Positions 57,826-64,000 of a stretch of DNA of 64,000 nucleotides are shown piece by piece. Made by a program: the position numbers and the translations under genes. Under the pieces are notes generated by a model. That model was not told the origin of the DNA, did not search any database, and was given only the letters and a program-made list of their open reading frames with translations. Numbering within the stretch: position 1 is the stretch's first letter; every line of letters starts with the position of its first letter. This DNA comes from Gigaspora rosea (lineage: Eukaryota > Glomeromycota > Glomeromycetes > Diversisporales > Gigasporaceae), in NCBI GenBank assembly GCA_003550325.1, contig QKWP01001089.1, positions 73,706 through 137,705 of the forward strand, given 5' to 3'.

Positions 57826-59897
57826 AATTTTAATAATTGTTGCTGCTAATAGCGAAATCGGATCATTGTGAAATTTGGGGGTCGATTTGAAAATATAAGC
57901 CCTATCAAAATCCGTCTATATTTTTTACTAATAATCCTACCATAAACCCTAACTTAGCTATAAAAAAAAAACCAACAAAAAATGTCCAAAAAATTTTAAA
58001 ATCGTACATAAAAATAGATTTAATGCATGCTGGCATAAGTCAACTGATCGAAAAGACAGGGAGAGTGGTCATGGTTACAAGTCACGTGCCACAACCCTGC
58101 CCGGTAACGAAAGTCGGGTCGAAAGAAGTATCAGACCACATCAATTTTTCATGCGAATACAGCTACATAACAGAAAAGCAACCGATCTCAATCAATATAA
58201 AAGAATTATTCTCGACATTCTTCTCTTTCCCCTTGCAACACAACAAAGTATTATAACCGTCATTTTCTAGACCCAACCCTTCCCACCACACACAGGTGAA
58301 CACTCTCCTGATTCTGCCATGTTTCTATTTAACAGTTCGAGCAGGTGGGAAACCACCGGCTGATGCTGCTTCTGATTTATTCTACTGTTACGATGATACC
58401 TGAGCGCAATCTCACTTGCTAATTTTCCCGGGAGCATATCATCTTTTTAGTCCAAATTATTCAGCTCAAATTACTCAGTTCAAATTACTCACAATCATTC
58501 TGCGGACTTAAAATCCTTTGATTGAATTTATTTCCGGCACCTTTGGTTAGCCGGCATTCTTCCAATCACATGACCAATCATACCTATGCTTTTCAATATT
58601 AAGGTTAGAGTTGGGGTTGGGGTAAAGTAGTAGTCTATATAGTAAATTTTCGCAATGAAAAGTAAAGTATTCATTTTCACGTTACACCTTCGTTACACCT
58701 GATCTTGCGATCTACATCGAAAGACTTCCTTTTTTGAGTTGGTATCACTGCACAAATAAGTATACGTTGGAATGTGTGCCAGGTTTGCGACGCAACAAAA
58801 GTTTTTTAAAGTTAGCTATAAATAGGGTAAGGATTAGGGTTAGAGGTTAGAGGGTTTTTAATATAGTAAAACTTCCAACAAAAACTTTTTGTTACCAATT
58901 TTCTATAAATAAATGATTTTTGGCAAAACGAACATTTGTTTTACAGTAAACATTCCAGACATGCATGCAGTTAACAGTTAGTACATATATCAAGAACACA
59001 ATTTATGCAGCATGTCGATAATTATTGTCGTTTTAGCGGACCTTTCTAAAAATTCTCCGAAACAGTTAAACTAATTCAAAAAATGTATTGTCACTCAAAT
59101 TTTGGTTTTGTGACTAATATATTATGTAGCAGTGGTGCTGTAAAATAATTGCAATTAAATTTCTTACATAAATTATGTATAGCATAATGTAATCAACTAA
59201 AAATTATAAATCATAAAAATCAATGAAACACGTCATAAAATAATTGGACTGTTTTTGAATTTGACATAGTAAAAGTTTTAAATTTAAATGTTCTATTTTC
59301 GAAGTAATTAAAAAGAATATTGATCAGACATATATACATTTTGGATCCATCACATTTCAAATTTTGTCATTTATTCTCAACGGCAAAAGATTTTCCAAAA
59401 GTAAATGGGTCTTATTCACCATTTGTTGCACACTTTGTTCCACGAAAAACGATTAATTAAAAGGGTCATTCTATTTAAACTACCTTTTTTGACGTCAAAA
59501 TAACAAATGATATTTATGTTATGCTTTTTATTCAATATTTTATGCAGTTTCATTGACCCATTTACCAGTAAATACTTCCAAAATCAATTAATCTGTATGC
59601 TTGCTTATGAAATTTTTGCACAACGTACCTGTGTACAAATTTGTATGTACGACAAATCTTATGCAAGGGTTAGTAATGTTCACGTAAGCCTATTTGTAAT
59701 CTTTCATATTATTATATAAATGAAATATGCTTACTTTTTCCAAAAATAATTTAAACAATCAAACTATCTTAATAAATGTAATTATATCATACGTAACTTG
59801 TTTCTTTGCAACTTTAGAATAAAAATTATATTGATGTAAACAGTTTATTGAATCTTTTTTTTGTAGCATTATCATTCATTCATTATTAACTGCGAAT
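57826..59897. other. Intergenic DNA before the histidine kinase
   Basis: Contains a GGTGGGAAACCACC hairpin at 58344-58357 shared with about 35988-36001, and degenerate TTAGGGTTAG-like stretches near 58605-58625 and 58828-58855. Short frames (58023-58256, 59507-59719) show no domain. The promoter of the kinase must lie near 59700-59890, but I see no decisive element. Confidence 0.4.
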
Positions 59898-62800
59898 ATG
59901 ACAAACAACAGCTTTAGCAATAATGAGACTTCAAACCTTCTTGAAAGACTTTATAATTATGATTGGTCATCGACTTCATTGGGTCCTATTGACTCATGGG
60001 AGCCTCAAATTAAATCAATTCTGGTAATTCTCTATACTTTCAGAATCATGAGATGCATATATTGAATTTATATAAATTTATAATAGTTATTTATAAATGT
60101 CAGGATTTATGTTTTAAAACTGGCTTTCCTACGTTTATTCATATTTATATGGGGCCAGATTGGATTTCAATATACAATGAAGGTACTTAATCTTTTTTTT
60201 TTATTTTGCTTACTTTTGTTATTAAATAACTTTATGCAATAAAAAATTGTATCATTTATACAGCGACAATACCTGTATTGCAATCAAAGCATCCTTACGG
60301 TCAGTTATATAGTCCACTTCCGTACAATTATTATCAATCTCGGCTAAATTGTGTCATTATTAAATTAATTAGCATTTTTAAGATCAGCTGCTGAAATGTG
60401 GTCGGAAGATACGCCTACCTTAATGCCATACTTAAACAGGTATTTTTAATAATTATTTACTGAATCAAATTGATATAATATTTAAATTTTGCTTAAATAA
60501 ATTTGTTTGTGTTTGATCTGTTCAGCATAAGAGAATCAGGAAAAGGCATATGTGGTCATGATTTATACATAGAATCATTTCGTGATGGCTATAAACAAGA
60601 AATGTACTGTGACTTCTCACTTAACCCAATTTATAAATTAGATGGCACTGTTTGGGGTGTAATGGCTATAATGACTTACTCTACTCAAAAAGTTTTGAAT
60701 AAAAGAAGATTAACAACTCTGGAAAAACTTTCATGTCAAACTGCTGGTTAGTAAATCGTAAATATCACGTGAAGTTGCGACATATTTATTAACACACCTA
60801 CATTTTTTAAGATGCCGAATCATTAGAACACGCTTGCCAAATCATAATGAAAGCGCTACAAAATAATAAAGATATTCCATATGCATTAATTTATCTTGGT
60901 GAAAATAATAAAGATTTGAAAACTGGCTTTAGTTCTCTGGTTGTTCGTTTAGTAGCTACAACCTTTGATGAATTTTGTAAAGAAGAGATTATCCATGAAA
61001 AATTAAAAAGACATATTCCGGATTATTTCCCAAAAACACATGAAATTATTGATTTAACCAAGATCTCTGATCAGGATTATGATACTTATATAGAAGTAAA
61101 ATATGCAACATCTACTTATTCATTCTTAAAATGTGATTGTTGGCCTATTAATCTTGCAATAAAAGAAGAAAAACCTATTCAAGTTATTTTAAAAGACAAT
61201 TCTCAGGCAATTCTCTTACCAATAAAACTTACATTTTGTAATAACCGAAATTTATCAGCTGTATTGATTTGTGGCATTAATAACCTTCGCAAACTTGATG
61301 ATGATTATAAGGAATTTTATAAAGTACGTATTTATAAAATATTTAAATATTTAATTTTTCATTAATTAATAATGAACAAATTGTAATTATTAGTCAGTTT
61401 TAAATTATGTGAATAGAATTTTGATCCGTGGAATGTCAATAGAAGAAGAAAAGAGACGTGCAAAAATGTTAGCTGATTTGAATCATCAGAAAGACATGTT
61501 TTTCCAAAGCATAAGCCATGAACTGAAGAGTAATGAATAATAAATTCAATTCATAATATTCTTTTCTTGAAATATTTTAAAAATAGACGTATTAATAAAT
61601 ATATTTTTTGCCATTATATTAGCACAATTAACCCTAATAATTTCACCACTTGATGAATTAATTAATATATGTTCACAAGATACGCAAATAAAGTCATATC
61701 TTCAAATAATACAACGTAATACCTGTCGATTACATAAGCTTATCAATACTTTACTTCAGGTAAATTTAATTTATATAATCAATAATAGATCGCAATGTTA
61801 AATTTTGAAAATGTATTTGGTTTTAAGAATTTTATATAAGGATTATTAATTCCATATATAGTATTCACACATAGAATCCGGCCAATTAGAAGTGCGTTTT
61901 TATGAAACAGATGTAGCAAAACTTACTCGAGAGTTTGCAATGAATTTTGAAAATATTACAAGAAAATTAGGTCTAGAATATATTATTGATGTTCCAAATT
62001 CAGATGAATTTAATCGGATTGAAAATGTCAAAGTTTATCTAGATCATGATATGTATGAAACAATTGTATTTAATCTTTGTAAGCATTTTTTCTAAAAAGA
62101 TGTGCGAAATTTACTATGCCAAGATATTAACACAATATTTTATTTATTTAAAGGTTCAAATGCTATAAAACACACTTGGAATGGGAGCATCTATGTTCGC
62201 TTATATTTGGATCATAAAAATGAGCAGAAAATGATAGTTCTTGAAGTATCAGATACAGGTAAGTCTTGCTTCGTAAAAAATTATTGCAATTTTTAAATAA
62301 TAAATGTGCAATATATTTATATAAATTATTTTAGGTGTTGGTATTCCAAAAACTGCACTTCCAAATATATTTCAACGTTTTTATCGTGTAGAATCTCAAA
62401 ATTCTCGTAGTCATGAAGGTGCTGGAATTGGCCTTGCTATTATTAAAGAATTTGTTAAATGTCATGGAGGTGATATAACTGTTACCTCTGTAGTTAATAA
62501 AGGAACAACATTTAAATGTTGGTTTCCAACAGGCTGTAAACATCTACCAATAAATCAAATATGCTATAATAATGAGAAAAATGATCTAATAAGTAATCAA
62601 AAATATTCAAAAAGACAGCTTTATTTAGAAGAAAACTTACAATGGATACAAAATTATTCATCATCAGTACAAGATAATATGATAAATAAAAAATTAATAA
62701 ACAATTGTAACACAGATATTAATAAATCCAATAATGGTAATTCTCCTTTCTCTACAGATTCCACAGACAATTCTTCAATTATTATTAGTAAAAAATACCA

Positions 62801-64000
62801 AATTTTGGTTATTGATGATAATACTGATATGCGGTAATAATTGATAATATTATTTTTATTTAGTTATACAATTTTCTATAAAATTTTTATAAATTAATAT
62901 TTTCTATTATTTGCATAGAAATTATCTATCAGATTTGCTAAGCGAATTTAATGTAATTTGTGCCTGTGATGGCCAAGATGCAATTCAAATTTTAAATAAA
63001 CTTGAAAAATTACCTGATTTAATTCTTAGTGGTAAATAAATAGATATTTATAGTCTTTTTATTTAATTTGTTGTTTATACACTATTAACTATTTAATTTC
63101 ATTAAATTTAACAGATATTATGATGCCAAATATGAATGGATATGAATTATTGGATACAATAAGATCTAATAGAAAAACTCAATTAATTCCTATAATATTA
63201 TTAACTGCAAAAGCTGGAGAAGAATATAGTATCAAAGGTAATTTATTTTTATTTTTTTTATAAGAATTAAATTCTTTTAAAATAAAAAAAATTATTTTTA
63301 AATTTATTTATTATAGGATTTGAAAAAGGAGCAAATAATTATTTAAAAAAACCATTTTCTTCTCAAGAATTGATATCACATATTCAAAATAATATTAAAC
63401 TCTCAAAAATTTATCACAAAATATTATACCAACAACATAGGCAAGAAAAAATTAAACAACTTCTACTTACAATTTCAGAAATGATCAGCTCAGAAAATGA
63501 TTTAATAGAAGCACTTTCAAATATTATAAAAGTAATTTGTAACATATTAACATGTGATAGAATATTTATTGTCTCATGTGAACAATCTACTTTAAATACT
63601 TTGAATAGTACATTAGTTGCCTTATATGAAAATCAAGAAAATATAATACCAATAGACAAATTGTTTCAGGATGAAGAAATTATCAATTTACATTCACAGA
63701 GCAAAATTTCACAAACTCTCTTAAATAAAAGTTCTGGAATAAAAATTTCCTTAAATACATATTGCACTGATACTTGCAAAAATGTTTCTATGCTATCTGT
63801 GGAAATAAGAATGAATAATAATTATTGGGGATGGATTAAATTACATCGACCTTCAAATTCTATTTGGCATAATTCAGAAATAGAATTATTACAACAAATA
63901 TCAAATCAAATAAGTTTAGCTATTTTTTATAAAACATTAATAGAAGAAAATTTAGAAAAAGAAATTCAAATAAAAGCTGAAACTATTGCAACTAATACCA
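59898..64000 (+). CDS. Hybrid histidine kinase (PAS/GAF-HisKA-HATPase-REC-GAF...), 5' part
   Basis: Fourteen exons can be joined in frame: 59898-60023, 60104-60182, 60264-60299, 60388-60439, 60526-60746, 60812-61323, 61394-61529, 61623-61759, 61862-62078, 62154-62258, 62335-62833, 62919-63031, 63115-63237 and 63317-64000 (open at the edge), giving 1013 residues so far. Phases agree throughout. Residues 1-170 form a PAS-like sensor start (YDWSSTSLGPIDSWEPQIKS). A GAF-like region spans about 175-340. The H box SISHELKTQLTLI has His384. HATPase carries N508, DTGVGIP (539-545), FQRFYR and GAGIGLAI. The receiver spans about 696-805 with D701/D702, phospho-acceptor Asp745 (DIMMPNMNG), T775 and K797. 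A second GAF-like domain (about 830-955) and a coiled coil follow, suggesting a second kinase module beyond the window. It would act in phosphorelay signalling. Its ligand is unknown. Confidence 0.88.

Noticed and set aside
36938-58855. TTAGGG-like runs near 36938, 58605 and 58828 as internal telomere repeats
   Set aside because: The units are irregular (TTAGGGTTAGAATTAGAG, GTTGGGGTTGGGG) and short. No uniform hexamer array exists, so ordinary drifted sequence is more likely.

Overview
The window looks like nuclear DNA of an arbuscular mycorrhizal fungus (Glomeromycotina, Rhizophagus-like). The base composition is strongly A+T rich. Genes are split by short GT-AG introns. The gene families are ones this lineage has expanded: BTB-BACK-TLDc proteins, F-box/leucine-rich proteins, kinase/TPR proteins, SPRY proteins and a large hybrid histidine kinase. 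Many nested transposon relics lie between sparse genes. The species is inferred from family resemblance only.

Layout. (1) 0.1-12.9 kb: the left half of a tandem array. Each repeat unit has an upstream spacer carrying the fossil 3' end of an older TLDc gene, a BTB-BACK-TLDc gene, and a conserved 3' spacer. Gene copies 1 (1899-3453) and 2 (9723-11271) are intact. Three TIR elements sit in the 5' flank of copy 2, one ending 24 bp before its ATG. (2) 13.0-37.6 kb: a 24.7-kb block that breaks the array. It holds an inverted pair of TA-flanked elements, a decayed F-box-type gene, a 90-bp minisatellite, and a decayed kinase/TPR gene split by a complete but dead Gypsy-type LTR retrotransposon (21393-31076). 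Hairpin and foldback elements follow. (3) 37.6-47.1 kb: the array resumes with intact copy 3 (37792-39344), pseudogene copy 4 (42437-43990) and a TLDc-only relic (about 45.8-46.4 kb). (4) 47.1-57.8 kb: gene-poor sequence with a non-LTR retrotransposon RNase H relic on the minus strand, a 400-bp direct duplication, a solo LTR of the same Gypsy family with nested elements, and a SPRY-domain relic. (5) 59898 to the right edge: a 14-exon hybrid histidine kinase, open at the window end.

Four gene models carry intact reading frames: three BTB-BACK-TLDc paralogues and the histidine kinase. The array shows birth-and-death evolution. Young copies keep a near-identical BTB exon and differ mostly in the C-terminal TLDc part, while old copies erode by nonsense mutation, frameshift and deletion. 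Because the units are duplicated, several transposons can be dated relative to an empty site in a sister unit. All intron and exon calls come from reading frame and splice consensus, without transcript data.
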